The translations under genes were made by a program, and so were the position numbers. 44,664 bases of DNA from NCBI GenBank assembly GCA_964383905.1, contig CAYLJO010000018.1, positions 1 through 44,664 of the forward strand. The letters are read 5' to 3'. Under the pieces are notes generated by a model. The model ran no database searches, was not told the DNA's origin, and was given only the letters and a program-made list of their open reading frames with translations. The DNA comes from CAYLJO01 sp964383905. Its GTDB lineage: Bacteria; Acidobacteriota; Blastocatellia; Pyrinomonadales; Pyrinomonadaceae. Below, in pieces: positions 1 to 8,229 of this stretch. How positions within the stretch are numbered: position 1 is the first letter of the stretch; the number at the start of each line of letters is the position of its first letter.

Positions 1-13
1 ATCCGCTGAGGGC

Positions 14-100
14 GCCGCAGGGAAGACGAAGGAAGAATTTCAAAATTGAAATTTGATATCTCAGAAGAATTTGGGAGTGGAAATTTGAGATTTCAGATGA
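14..100 (+). repeat. B-type intergenic repeat, copy 1
   Basis: The spacer before gcvPB carries a GGAAGAATTT block followed by AATTTGATATCTCAGAA and AATTTGAGATTTCAGAT. The same words recur at 16545-16645, where they also follow a CCGCAGGA..ACGGAGGAAGACGG-like lead. No coding frame is credible in the first 104 bases; a gcvPA gene would be expected just upstream but is not visible. Confidence 0.6.
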
Positions 101-104
101 AGAA

Positions 105-1634
105 ATGAAGTCGACGAATATTACCAAAGTTACATCGCACCCGACGCAGAACGAAGCTCTGATTTTTGAGCGCTCAGAGACCGGCCGCGTAGGCTACCGG
201 CTGCCGCCGCTCGACGTCGACGGTGTGCCGCCGGACGAGATTTTACCGGCGGATCTGCGGCGCGAGGATGATCTCGAAGGGATGCCCGAGGTGAGCGAGG
301 TGGATGTTGTGCGCCACTTCACGCGCATGTCGACGTGGAATTATTCGATTGATCTCGGGATGTATCCGCTCGGCTCGTGCACAATGAAATACAACTCGCG
401 TTTGAACGAGAGGGTGGCGCGCATCCCCGGTCTGGCCGGTCTGCACCCCCTCGCACCCGAAGAAGACGCGCAGGGCGCCTTGCAAGTAATCTACGAATTG
501 CAACAGCACCTTTCGGAGATCACGGGACTCGCGGGCGTATCCCTGCAACCGGCGGCGGGCGCACACGGGGAGATGACGGGCGTGATGATGATCCGCGCCT
601 ACCTCGACGCTCACGACAGCAAGGGCACCTCGGCGCGGCGGCGTACGATGTTGATTCCTGATTCTGCTCACGGCACCAACCCTGCGTCGGCCCACCTCTC
701 GGGCTTTACCGTGAAGACGATCCGCTCCACCGCCGAAGGTCTGACTGACCTTGATCACCTGCGCGAATTGTGCGCGCACGGCGATGTGGCGGGCCTCATG
801 CTAACCAACCCGAACACACTCGGGCTGTTTGAAAAGAATATCAGCGAAATTTGCCGGATCGTACACGACGCGGGCGGCCTCGTCTACATGGACGGGGCGA
901 ACATGAACGCGCTCGTCGGCGTCGCGCGACCCGGCGATATGTGCGTTGACGTGATCCATTTGAATCTGCACAAAACCTTCTCGACGCCACACGGCGGCGG
1001 CGGCCCCGGCTGCGGCCCATGCTGTTGTACGAAGGAACTCGAACCGTTCCTGCCCGTGCCGCGCGTTGTTAAAGAGGGTGAGAAGTATCTGCTGGATTAT
1101 AACCGGCCGCAGTCGATCGGCCGCGTCAAGGCCTTCTTTGGGAATTTCGGAATGATGTCGCGGGCGCTCGCCTATATCCAGACGCACGGTTTTGACGGTC
1201 TGCGTGAAGCGACAGAAACGGCTGTGCTCAATGCGCGGTACGTCGCGCACAAGCTGGCCGCCGATTACGATAAACCCTTCGAAGGGCCGCCGATGCACGA
1301 AGTGGTTTTCACCGATAAACGCCAATCACGAAAAGGCGTGCATACCCTCGACATCGCGAAGAGGCTCATTGATTATGGCTTTCACCCGATGACAATCTAC
1401 TTCCCCCTGATCGTGCAGGGCGCGATGCTGATCGAGCCGACGGAATCTGTCGGGCGGCGGGAACTTGATCAGTTTGTCGAGGCGATGCGCTCCATTGCGC
1501 GTGAAGCGATCGAAGAACCGGAGACGGTGCTCAACGCGCCGCATTCGACGCGGATCGGTCGCCTGGACGAAGCGGCGGCGGCGCGCCGCCCTGTCCTTCG
1601 CTGGACACCGAAGAAGGCAGCAAACGTCGCGTGA
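105..1634 (+). CDS. gcvPB: Glycine dehydrogenase (decarboxylating) subunit 2, GcvPB
   Basis: This is the C-terminal half of a split P-protein of the glycine cleavage system. With GcvPA it decarboxylates glycine and passes the aminomethyl group to the lipoyl arm of GcvH in the cytoplasm. The 509 residues fit the family length. Visible signatures are SCTMKYN near residue 91, the AAGAHGE and DSAHGTNPASAH motifs, LTNPNTLGLFE, and the PLP-binding HLNLHKTFSTPHGGGGPG block, in which the Schiff-base lysine is K290. The ATG at 105 is the first usable start; the ATG at 97 runs straight into TGA. The split arrangement implies gcvPA upstream, outside the window. Identification is secure. Confidence 0.97.
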   Translation: MKSTNITKVTSHPTQNEALIFERSETGRVGYRLPPLDVDGVPPDEILPADLRREDDLEGMPEVSEVDVVRHFTRMSTWNYSIDLGMYPLGSCTMKYNSRLNERVARIPGLAGLHPLAPEEDAQGALQVIYELQQHLSEITGLAGVSLQPAAGAHGEMTGVMMIRAYLDAHDSKGTSARRRTMLIPDSAHGTNPASAHLSGFTVKTIRSTAEGLTDLDHLRELCAHGDVAGLMLTNPNTLGLFEKNISEICRIVHDAGGLVYMDGANMNALVGVARPGDMCVDVIHLNLHKTFSTPHGGGGPGCGPCCCTKELEPFLPVPRVVKEGEKYLLDYNRPQSIGRVKAFFGNFGMMSRALAYIQTHGFDGLREATETAVLNARYVAHKLAADYDKPFEGPPMHEVVFTDKRQSRKGVHTLDIAKRLIDYGFHPMTIYFPLIVQGAMLIEPTESVGRRELDQFVEAMRSIAREAIEEPETVLNAPHSTRIGRLDEAAAARRPVLRWTPKKAANVA

Positions 1635-1712
1635 GAATCCCGGGAAATGGCACCCTTGGGATTAATTGCCGGGCGTGAACGGAGTAGCATTTTGGTCTAC
1701 CTCGTTCGCAGC

Positions 1713-1748
1713 TCGGGCGACCTGATGAGTGCTCGTCGGGTCGCCCGA
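1713..1748. terminator. Hairpin between gcvPB and the convergent small gene
   Basis: TCGGGCGACC (1713-1722) pairs perfectly with GGTCGCCCGA (1739-1748) across a 16-nt loop. It lies between converging genes, so it may end transcripts, but neither side has a T-run, so a factor-independent terminator is not established. Confidence 0.4.
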
Positions 1749-1853
1749 ATCTTGGCATGAGGGGGAAAGATGGTGCGCGCCATCAAGGTCTTCAATGCAT
1801 GATCACGAAGAACATAATGGATCAGAGCGATCGATCCCGTTACCCGCCATTGC

Positions 1854-2162
1854 TCAGTAGCGTGAGCGATGACGGTTGTGATTGTCCTCACGGTAACGAT
1901 AGGAATTCCACGTATCACGACGGTTGTAATCGACATCGCCGTCACGGTCGCGGTCGAAATTCCGAATGTTTCGACGGTTAAAATCGCCGTCACGGTCGTA
2001 GTTTCGGGTGTCACGGCGGTCGCGCCGGCCATCCCGGTCGCGATCATAATTTCGCGAATAACCTTGATGTGCGTAATTCCAGTTGCGTCCCTGCGCCGCA
2101 GCCGGCAGGGCGACCACCCCGACCAGCACCATGCCCGATATTGCTGCAATCAGTTTTTTCAT
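1854..2162 (-). CDS. Secreted Arg/Asp/Tyr/Asn-rich low-complexity protein
   Basis: This is a 102-residue protein. An N-terminal signal peptide (MKKLIAAISGMVLVGVVALPAAAQ, residues 1-24, ending in an AAA-Q cleavage-like site) is followed by a tail of repeated NYDRDRDG / RRDRRDTRN units. The ATG at 2162 was preferred to an in-frame TTG six bases upstream because it opens directly on the lysine-rich signal-peptide head, and a GGTGG stretch lies about a dozen bases before it. The tail is charged, repetitive and probably disordered, so export to the periplasm or surface is the only solid inference. The gene diverges from a second small secreted Arg/Asp-rich gene at 2464. No domain was recognised. 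Biased composition means a false ORF is possible, but the clean signal peptide argues for a real gene. Confidence 0.6.
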   Translation of the reverse strand: MKKLIAAISGMVLVGVVALPAAAQGRNWNYAHQGYSRNYDRDRDGRRDRRDTRNYDRDGDFNRRNIRNFDRDRDGDVDYNRRDTWNSYRYREDNHNRHRSRY

Positions 2163-2463
2163 AACCAAACCACCGGGCCTTCACTATAACAAGCCCCGTG
2201 CCGTAGCTCTTATGGCTTAGACGTTTTCCAGTAAGCCCAATAAACACTTGATTAAGGGGAGCCTCTTTGAGTGTCGCCCGCACGTACATCTTTTTCTCTC
2301 TTCAAAAACACGGAGCAAAACGTCGAAGTCACGAAGCTTTTGAGTAGGCTTTACGATGAGCGCTACTTGTAGTGCGGGTCTATTCAATGTATAAATGAAG
2401 ATCGTTCCCCTGAAAGCCCCCGAGGTCTCTTAACTTTGACATCTGTCAGGAGGGGGGAGGACT
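2163..2463. other. Spacer between two divergent secreted-protein genes
   Basis: About 300 bases without a credible gene. It must hold the two divergent promoters. A TTGACA at 2438-2443 is too close to the start at 2464 to be the -35 of that gene. The only firm signal is the AGGAGGGGGGAGG ribosome-binding site directly before 2464. A degenerate AAAAACACGGAG stretch near 2303 may be a decayed family A repeat. Confidence 0.4.
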
Positions 2464-2736
2464 GTGATCAAGAAAACCGGTATTGTGCTGGCGCTACTAT
2501 TCGTTTTCAGCTTTGGGCAATTCGCGTTCTCGCTGAACACCAACAGCAGCACCACTACTGCACAAGATCCAGGACGTCGCGAGGAGAGGCGTGACAATGA
2601 CCAGGGCCAAAGGCGCAGGAGAAGAAGACATCGTCGTCGCCGCGCGATGCAGAATCAGAGCCGCCGTGATGACAGGCGCGAGAACAGAGGTGATAGGCGC
2701 GATGAAAGACGGGAGAATCGTAACGATCGTCAATAA
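2464..2736 (+). CDS. Small secreted Arg-rich basic protein
   Basis: This 90-residue ORF starts at GTG behind a very strong purine-rich ribosome-binding site (AGGAGGGGGGAGG), which supports translation. Residues 1-24 form a signal peptide (IKKTGIVLALLFVFSFGQFAFS). The mature part is almost wholly hydrophilic, with a polyarginine block (RRRRRRHRRRR, roughly 51-61) followed by DDRRENRGDRRDERRENRNDR repeats. No enzymatic domain is visible. A polycationic mature chain could bind nucleic acid, phosphate or lipopolysaccharide, but that is speculation. It resembles the divergent 1854-2162 gene in layout (signal peptide plus Arg/Asp repeats) without obvious sequence identity. A long perfect hairpin follows at 2812. 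Confidence 0.65.
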   Translation: MIKKTGIVLALLFVFSFGQFAFSLNTNSSTTTAQDPGRREERRDNDQGQRRRRRRHRRRRAMQNQSRRDDRRENRGDRRDERRENRNDRQ

Positions 2737-2811
2737 GCGCGAATAGCAACGCAGGTCTTGAGGGGAAGAATCTCTCCTATCTTCTCAAGGGTGGACAGTC
2801 AAACTTTAATC

Positions 2812-2849
2812 AATGAGCACCCGGCTCCAGTAAGAGCCGGGTGCTCATT
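2812..2849. terminator. Perfect 16-bp stem-loop
   Basis: AATGAGCACCCGGCTC (2812-2827) is followed by the 6-base loop CAGTAA and its exact reverse complement (2834-2849). It sits 75 bases after the 2464 gene and could end that transcript, but no T-run follows on either strand. An RNA-processing or operator role is equally open. Confidence 0.55.
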
Positions 2850-2987
2850 CCGCTTACCTGCCAGTACTCAGTTTAGCGGTGATGGCGGCGACGCAGCATG
2901 TAGATGCCATTTTCGCTTCTCTTCAATTCTGAAAAATTAATCCCCCAGCCGCTGGAGCATGATTCACTTGAGTGTATGGGAGGAGGC

Positions 2988-3117
2988 GATTTGAACCACA
3001 GGGGGCACAGAGGTTCACAGAGGAAAAGCTTAATCAATTCAGGATAGATGGTAGCAACTCCCCGCCTGTTAATAATGATCCCTCCATACGTACTATTGCA
3101 AACTGCTCTAGAACACC
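2988..3117 (+). repeat. Family A repeat, copy 1 (long form)
   Basis: The core GATTTGAACCACAGG..CACAGAGG..CACAGAGGAAAA spans 2988-3030. It is followed by about 85 bases that align with the tail of copy 7 at 32457 (shared words TAG.AACT, TTAA..AT, CTCC.TAC.TA, GCTCTA). The whole 2737-3284 spacer has no credible gene: it holds the hairpin, this repeat and presumably the receptor promoter. Confidence 0.75.
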
Positions 3118-3284
3118 GCAAATTTAGGAGACTGTCTGAATTAATGTTGCTTTAATCTTCGTAAGTGTATTGTGAGAAACGGATAAGCATGCGGGGCAGG
3201 CATCGGAACGAGCCCGCTTGCTCATCGCGATTGAGATCGATCTCTAAATACTGCGGGCGGTTGATGATCCCGGAGGAATCTTTG

Positions 3285-5852
3285 ATGTTACGTCGTCTTT
3301 TTTGGCCGGCGGTTCTACTTTTAGTCATTTCTGCGGCCGGCAACTCTCAGTCCCCCTCTGATCGTTCTTCTATCACCGGCGTCGTACAGGACCAAACAGG
3401 CGCCGCCATAGTTGGCGCGCTCGTGGAGCTAAGCGGCGGGAACATGACGCAACGGTCGACAAAGACCGACCAATCCGGCAGCTTCCGATTCAACCGGGTA
3501 CCACCCGCCAAATATCAGATTGAGGTCACGTACGAAGGCTTTGAGTCAACGACGGCGGATGTGACCGTCGGATCGCAGCCCCCCGCTCCGTTGCGCATTT
3601 CGATGCCGGTCGCCAGTGTCCGTTCGGAGACAACTGTCACGAGCGAGCCGGCGCAGATCAGCACCGAACCGAGCGAGAATAAGGATAGCGTCGCACTGAC
3701 CGAGCAATCGCTGAGCAATCTACCGGTGTTCGACCAGGACTACATCGGCGCGATGTCGCGGTTCCTGGACCCCGGGAGCGCCGGCACCGGCGGAGTCACC
3801 CTCATCGTCAATGGGATGGAGGTCAATAATCTCGGGGTCTCAGCGTCGGCCATCAAAGAGATAAAGATCAATCAGGATCCATATTCGGCAGAATACCAGC
3901 GCCCCGGGCGCGGTCGCATCGAGGTGACGACCAAGCCGGGATCGACGGATTACCACGGGGCCTTTAACTTCATCTTTCGCGACGCGCATCTCAACGCGCG
4001 TAATCCTTTCGCGCTGACACGGCCTCCCGAGCAGCGGCGCATCTACGAGGGGGTCTTTACCGGACCCATTCGGCGGAGCAAGAAGACATCCTTTTTGGTC
4101 TCGGTAAATCGCAACGAGGAGGATGTCCAGGCGGTCGTCTTTGCTAAGGGGCCGGCCGGGACGGTCCAGGAGAATGTGCCCGCCCCCGTGCGTAACCTGC
4201 TAGTGGCGGGCCAGATCAGTCATGCTCTTAGCGATACGAACAGCTTTTCGCTGCGCTATTCTTATCTGGGCCAGAGCACGGCCAACCAGGGGGTGGGCGG
4301 CACCATCCTGCCCGAAGCGGGCATCAACTACCGGAACATGGAGCAGGAGATCACATACAGCCAGCAGACCGTGCTTTCACCGAAGCTGGTTAATAACTTT
4401 CGGCTTCTGGTCGGCGCCGAACGGCAGTCTACCATGAGCGTCACCCGTGATCCGAAGATCGTGATCCTCGACGCTTTCACGGGCGGCGGCGCGCAGGCCG
4501 ATCAATTGAGGACGGAATATCATGCCCAGATGATGGAGATGCTCTCCTACTCGACGGGCAAGCACCTCATCAAGGGAGGCATCAACGTTCCTGATTGGAG
4601 CCGCCGCGGCCTGGATAACAACACTAATTCCGCGGGGACGTTCTACTTCTCCAGCTTGCAAGATTATCTCCAGCGCCGGCCCTACTCTTTCGTGCAGCAA
4701 CAGGGAAACGGGCACATCATTTTCCTCCAGAAGGTGTTCGGACTATTTGTTCAGGATGAATACCATCCGCGCAAGAACCTGATGCTCTCGGTGGGGCTGC
4801 GTTATGACTGGGAAAATTACTATCACGACAACAATAACTTTGCGCCGCGATTCTCTTTCGCTTACGCCCCGGGCAAGGGCCAGAAGACTGTCGTTCGCGG
4901 CGGCGCGGGCGTCTTCTACGACCGGGCGGGCCCGCGGCCAGTTCAAGATATACAGCTCTTCAACGGCTCACGGATTCGACTGTATGTGCTGCCAAACCCC
5001 GGATACCCGGACCCATTGAGCAACGGCGCGTCTTTGACAGCCCAGCCCGTCAGCATGACGCGCCTGGACCCGAATTTCAACATTCCATATACCCTTCAAT
5101 ACAGCCTGGGGGTTGAACGACAGCTACGGAAATCTACCACTCTGGCCGTCACCTATCTCGGCTATCGCGGGATAGACCTCTTCCGCTCGCGGGATATCAA
5201 TGCGCCATTGCCACCCGCCTATGCGTTGCGTCCTGATCCTTCGATCGGTTTACTGCGTGAGATCGAGCCGGCAGGGCGGAGCGCCGGCGATTCGCTGGAA
5301 GTGACGTTGCGCGGCAACGTGACGAAGTATTTCACCGGGGTGGCGCAGTACCGCCTGGCCTCGGCTCACGACAATACAAGTGGGATCAACTACTTCCCGC
5401 CGAACGCCTATGACCTCTCGGGCGAGTGGGCGCGCTCGGATTTTGACCGGCGTCAACGTTTCGAGCTGCTCGGTACGATAAATCCCGGCAAGCTTTTCAA
5501 CCTCGGCGTCTCCCTGTCGCTCTCTTCGGGGCTTCCCTATACCATGACCACCGGCCTCGACGAGTTTCATACCGGCACAGCCAACGCTCGCCCCGCCGGT
5601 GTCCCAAGGAATAGCTTACAGGGGCCGGGTTACGCAGACCTGGATCTGCGCTGGTCGCGCGAGTTCTTCCTGGTGAAGGGGAAGAAGAAGGAGAGCGGGC
5701 TGAAAGGCACGTTGGCGGTAGATGCTTTCAATGTCCTCAATAGGGTAAACTTTGTCAGCTTCATCGGCAATCTGAGCTCGCCTTTCTTCGGGCAGGCGGT
5801 CGCCGCACAGCCGCCCAGAAGGTTGCAACTATCTTTCCGGCTGAAGTTTTAA
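3285..5852 (+). CDS. Oar-like TonB-dependent outer-membrane receptor with carboxypeptidase-regulatory domain
   Basis: This is an 855-residue outer-membrane protein. The start at ATG 3285 was chosen because it has GGAGGA seven bases upstream and opens directly on a signal peptide (MLRRLFWPAVLLLVISAAG); longer in-frame starts only add an uncharacteristic basic leader. Residues about 30-112 form a CarboxypepD_reg/CNA-B-type beta sandwich (SSITGVVQDQTGAAIVGALV ... GSFRFNRVPPAKYQIEV). A plug-like segment follows (RPGRGRIEVTTKPGSTDYHG), then a long beta-barrel with paired aromatic strands. The chain ends in a C-terminal phenylalanine (LQLSFRLKF), the usual barrel-assembly signal. Proteins of this type are numerous in Acidobacteriota and are presumed to import or bind large substrates such as peptides or glycans; the substrate cannot be read from sequence. 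No TonB or SusD-like partner adjoins it. Confidence 0.9.
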   Translation: MLRRLFWPAVLLLVISAAGNSQSPSDRSSITGVVQDQTGAAIVGALVELSGGNMTQRSTKTDQSGSFRFNRVPPAKYQIEVTYEGFESTTADVTVGSQPPAPLRISMPVASVRSETTVTSEPAQISTEPSENKDSVALTEQSLSNLPVFDQDYIGAMSRFLDPGSAGTGGVTLIVNGMEVNNLGVSASAIKEIKINQDPYSAEYQRPGRGRIEVTTKPGSTDYHGAFNFIFRDAHLNARNPFALTRPPEQRRIYEGVFTGPIRRSKKTSFLVSVNRNEEDVQAVVFAKGPAGTVQENVPAPVRNLLVAGQISHALSDTNSFSLRYSYLGQSTANQGVGGTILPEAGINYRNMEQEITYSQQTVLSPKLVNNFRLLVGAERQSTMSVTRDPKIVILDAFTGGGAQADQLRTEYHAQMMEMLSYSTGKHLIKGGINVPDWSRRGLDNNTNSAGTFYFSSLQDYLQRRPYSFVQQQGNGHIIFLQKVFGLFVQDEYHPRKNLMLSVGLRYDWENYYHDNNNFAPRFSFAYAPGKGQKTVVRGGAGVFYDRAGPRPVQDIQLFNGSRIRLYVLPNPGYPDPLSNGASLTAQPVSMTRLDPNFNIPYTLQYSLGVERQLRKSTTLAVTYLGYRGIDLFRSRDINAPLPPAYALRPDPSIGLLREIEPAGRSAGDSLEVTLRGNVTKYFTGVAQYRLASAHDNTSGINYFPPNAYDLSGEWARSDFDRRQRFELLGTINPGKLFNLGVSLSLSSGLPYTMTTGLDEFHTGTANARPAGVPRNSLQGPGYADLDLRWSREFFLVKGKKKESGLKGTLAVDAFNVLNRVNFVSFIGNLSSPFFGQAVAAQPPRRLQLSFRLKF

Positions 5853-5911
5853 GTCCTTAAATGGCTCCCGCAAAAGCGGGCATATATCCTATGCTTTAAC
5901 GGAATAGGGTC

Positions 5912-6214
5912 ATGCGGCTTCCAGATAAGAATCCGGTCTCACTATTCAATTCTTTAGAAGCCGAAGATTGGCTGTGGGAGAATGGGCGTCTGTATGGGCC
6001 GAACAAAACCTTTTGGATTGAAGGGACAATAGAGCAGCGCATACCGCGGCCGATGCTCGTAAACATGTACGGGGAGATGAAGGTGACGCTGGAAAAGCTT
6101 GTGGAGAATAGACCTTCTCGCCTTAACACGCAGCAACATCAAGATTGGATCAGTGATATGGAAAGCCTGGCGCATACGCTGAAAGAGCTGGTGGAAGAGA
6201 ATCAAGACGCCTAA
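5912..6214 (+). CDS. Small hypothetical protein
   Basis: This 100-residue soluble protein (MRLPDKNPVSLFNSLEAEDW...) has no signal peptide or membrane segment. The N-terminal half is rich in aromatic residues (DWLWENGRLYGPNKTFWIEG). The C-terminal half is probably helical (EMKVTLEKLVENR, DMESLAHTLKELVEEN). The start is an ATG behind a weak AATAGGG. It stands alone between the receptor and the FHA-protease gene. No family was recognised; balanced composition and a sensible codon pattern make it more likely real than not. Confidence 0.55.
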   Translation: MRLPDKNPVSLFNSLEAEDWLWENGRLYGPNKTFWIEGTIEQRIPRPMLVNMYGEMKVTLEKLVENRPSRLNTQQHQDWISDMESLAHTLKELVEENQDA

Positions 6215-6388
6215 TGAATAACGACGCCGCCTAAATAAAATGCACGAGCTCTTTGCTCGCGCGCTCTCAAATAATATTGTATATTGAGCGTTGGGGCGAC
6301 TGCTCACATGACCGCAGGAGGGTAAGAAGCGGTCGGCGCGTGGTGGCCTAATTTCATCTTCGTTGGCGCTAATTATGCTGGCTGTTTT

Positions 6389-8023
6389 ATGGCGGACGGA
6401 CTGGTAATTCATATCGCCGCTGGGCTGGATAAGCACACGGAAGTGCTGTCACAGAACCGGATCCGCATCGGTGCGTGCGAGGACTGCGATCTCAGAATCC
6501 GCGCCTCCGACCTTCCGCCCTCCTCATCCGCTAACGGCTTGTTGCTCGAACTCGCGCGCACAAACGGGTACTACCACGTCACCGATTTCGATCAATCTCT
6601 AGGCATCACGTATAACGGCAGGCCGCTCGAGGTAGCTACGAAGATAGCTGACGGCGACGAAGTCCGGATCGGCCCATCAAGTCTGATGCTCACGTTTTTT
6701 CCCGTGGGCTCGCTGCCGGCACTGGTCCCCGGCCCCCGCCGCGACACGCATGTGGCGCCGTTTATCGAACACGCGGCGCTGGAATCGGCCGCCACGGTCC
6801 GCCGCGACGACGCCAAGGTGTTTTTGCGCGAGTTTACGCGCGAGCTCGTCCGCGAGATCAATACCGGCACCAAACTGGTGACGCTCGCTATTGCCCTCGC
6901 GCTGGTCGGGGGCATCCTTTACATCGGCTTTCTGCTCTTCAAGGAGCTTCAGCAAAGCCGCCGCCTGATCGAGGCCCAGCGCGCGCAGTTGGGTAAGATG
7001 GAGGATCAGGTAAACCGCACCAATTCACAGCTTTCCGATCTGGATCAGTCTAATAAGGAGATTCGCGAAAGTCTGTCGCTCGCCGTCAAGATACGCAGCG
7101 AGTACGGCCGCGGGGTCTGCCTGATTACGGGCTCGTTCGGGTTTGTAGAAGCCGGGACCAACCGCCCGTTGCGCTACCCGGAGACGCAGACGGGCGAAGA
7201 CGGCGCGGTGATTAACAACGGCAATGATACTCTGCCGCTCACGCCGGAGGGCAAAGGGCCGGTTGCTGAATTTGAATTCGTCGGTACGGGGTTCTACGTC
7301 GGCGACGGTTTCGTTTTGACGAACCGGCATGTCGCGCAGCCGTGGCTTGCCGATGAGCGCGCGAAGGGCCTGGGCGGCAGCGTCAACGGTCAGCCGCGCC
7401 TGCGCAAGCTAATGGCCTTCTTCCCCGGCCACCCGCAGCCGATCACTTTAAGGTTCAAGATGGCCGCGCAGCGCGAAGACCTCGCCGCCTGCACACTCGA
7501 CCTGAAGGAGATTCCGGCGGGGATTCCGGTATTGCCACTTGAGAAGGACCCTGACGCGGTGGCCGTCGGCAAGGCTGTGGTAATGATGGGTTACCCTTCC
7601 GGCCCCGATCGCCTGCTGGCGTTGATGGATGAAGCGGAGGCGCGCGGCATCCAGGCGCGCTACGGCTCGCTCGAATCGCTGCTTGGCTATCTGTCGGAAA
7701 AGAACCGCATCCAGCCGCTGACGACGCAGGGACACATTACGGATTTAAACCCGGGCCGTATTGTCTACGATGCGCGGACGGCTGAGGGCGGGTCAGGGGC
7801 GCCCTTGTTCGGCCCGACCGGGCGGGTGATCGGCATTAACTTTGCGGTTTTTACTGAAAACAGCGCGTCTAATTTTGCCGTGCCGGTTCGCTACGCGGTC
7901 GCGCTTCTCCAGCGGGCCAACTGGAAGTCTACGGAATCGCCGGACGGGGACCAGAGCGCCAGTAGTAATGCGAATACAACTCTCCCACACAGTGCGGCAG
8001 CGATAGCAAACGCGCCGCGCTAA
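6389..8023 (+). CDS. FHA-domain membrane protein with trypsin-like serine protease domain
   Basis: This 544-residue protein has an N-terminal forkhead-associated (FHA) fold (about 20-100; IRIGACEDCDLRI, then GITYNGRPLEV..GDEVRIGPSSL). A linker leads to one transmembrane helix (about 163-184, LVTLAIALALVGGILYIGFLLF), a coiled coil (about 190-230) and a chymotrypsin/DegP-like protease domain. The apparent catalytic triad is H314 (LTNRHVAQ), D364 (QREDLAA) and S469 (EGGSGAPLFG). FHA modules bind phosphothreonine, so the likely layout is a cytoplasmic phosphopeptide sensor joined through the membrane to a periplasmic protease. A Ser/Thr kinase lies at 18730-20331, but no direct link is shown. No PDZ domain was seen after the protease. 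There is no good ribosome-binding site before the ATG. Confidence 0.88.
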   Translation: MADGLVIHIAAGLDKHTEVLSQNRIRIGACEDCDLRIRASDLPPSSSANGLLLELARTNGYYHVTDFDQSLGITYNGRPLEVATKIADGDEVRIGPSSLMLTFFPVGSLPALVPGPRRDTHVAPFIEHAALESAATVRRDDAKVFLREFTRELVREINTGTKLVTLAIALALVGGILYIGFLLFKELQQSRRLIEAQRAQLGKMEDQVNRTNSQLSDLDQSNKEIRESLSLAVKIRSEYGRGVCLITGSFGFVEAGTNRPLRYPETQTGEDGAVINNGNDTLPLTPEGKGPVAEFEFVGTGFYVGDGFVLTNRHVAQPWLADERAKGLGGSVNGQPRLRKLMAFFPGHPQPITLRFKMAAQREDLAACTLDLKEIPAGIPVLPLEKDPDAVAVGKAVVMMGYPSGPDRLLALMDEAEARGIQARYGSLESLLGYLSEKNRIQPLTTQGHITDLNPGRIVYDARTAEGGSGAPLFGPTGRVIGINFAVFTENSASNFAVPVRYAVALLQRANWKSTESPDGDQSASSNANTTLPHSAAAIANAPR

Positions 8024-8229
8024 TGATGATCATTAAGGATTAAGATCGAGAACTGAGCGGCTGGGGAGGTGACCGTGACCGGTTAACCCAAGCGGTATGG
8101 ATATTGCTGCTCTATCATGTGCCAGCAAGGGATCTGATGTTGCCGGCGTAAGATGCTGGGTGTTCAGGACAACAGGCGCAGTTATTTCGCTCCAAAGAGA
8201 GTAAATTTCCTAAGATCTAAAACGCTATA

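Noticed and set aside
5867..5880. Terminator after the TonB-dependent receptor
   Set aside because: CCCGC-AAAA-GCGGG is only a 5-bp stem and is followed by CATATATCC rather than a T-run; too weak to call.
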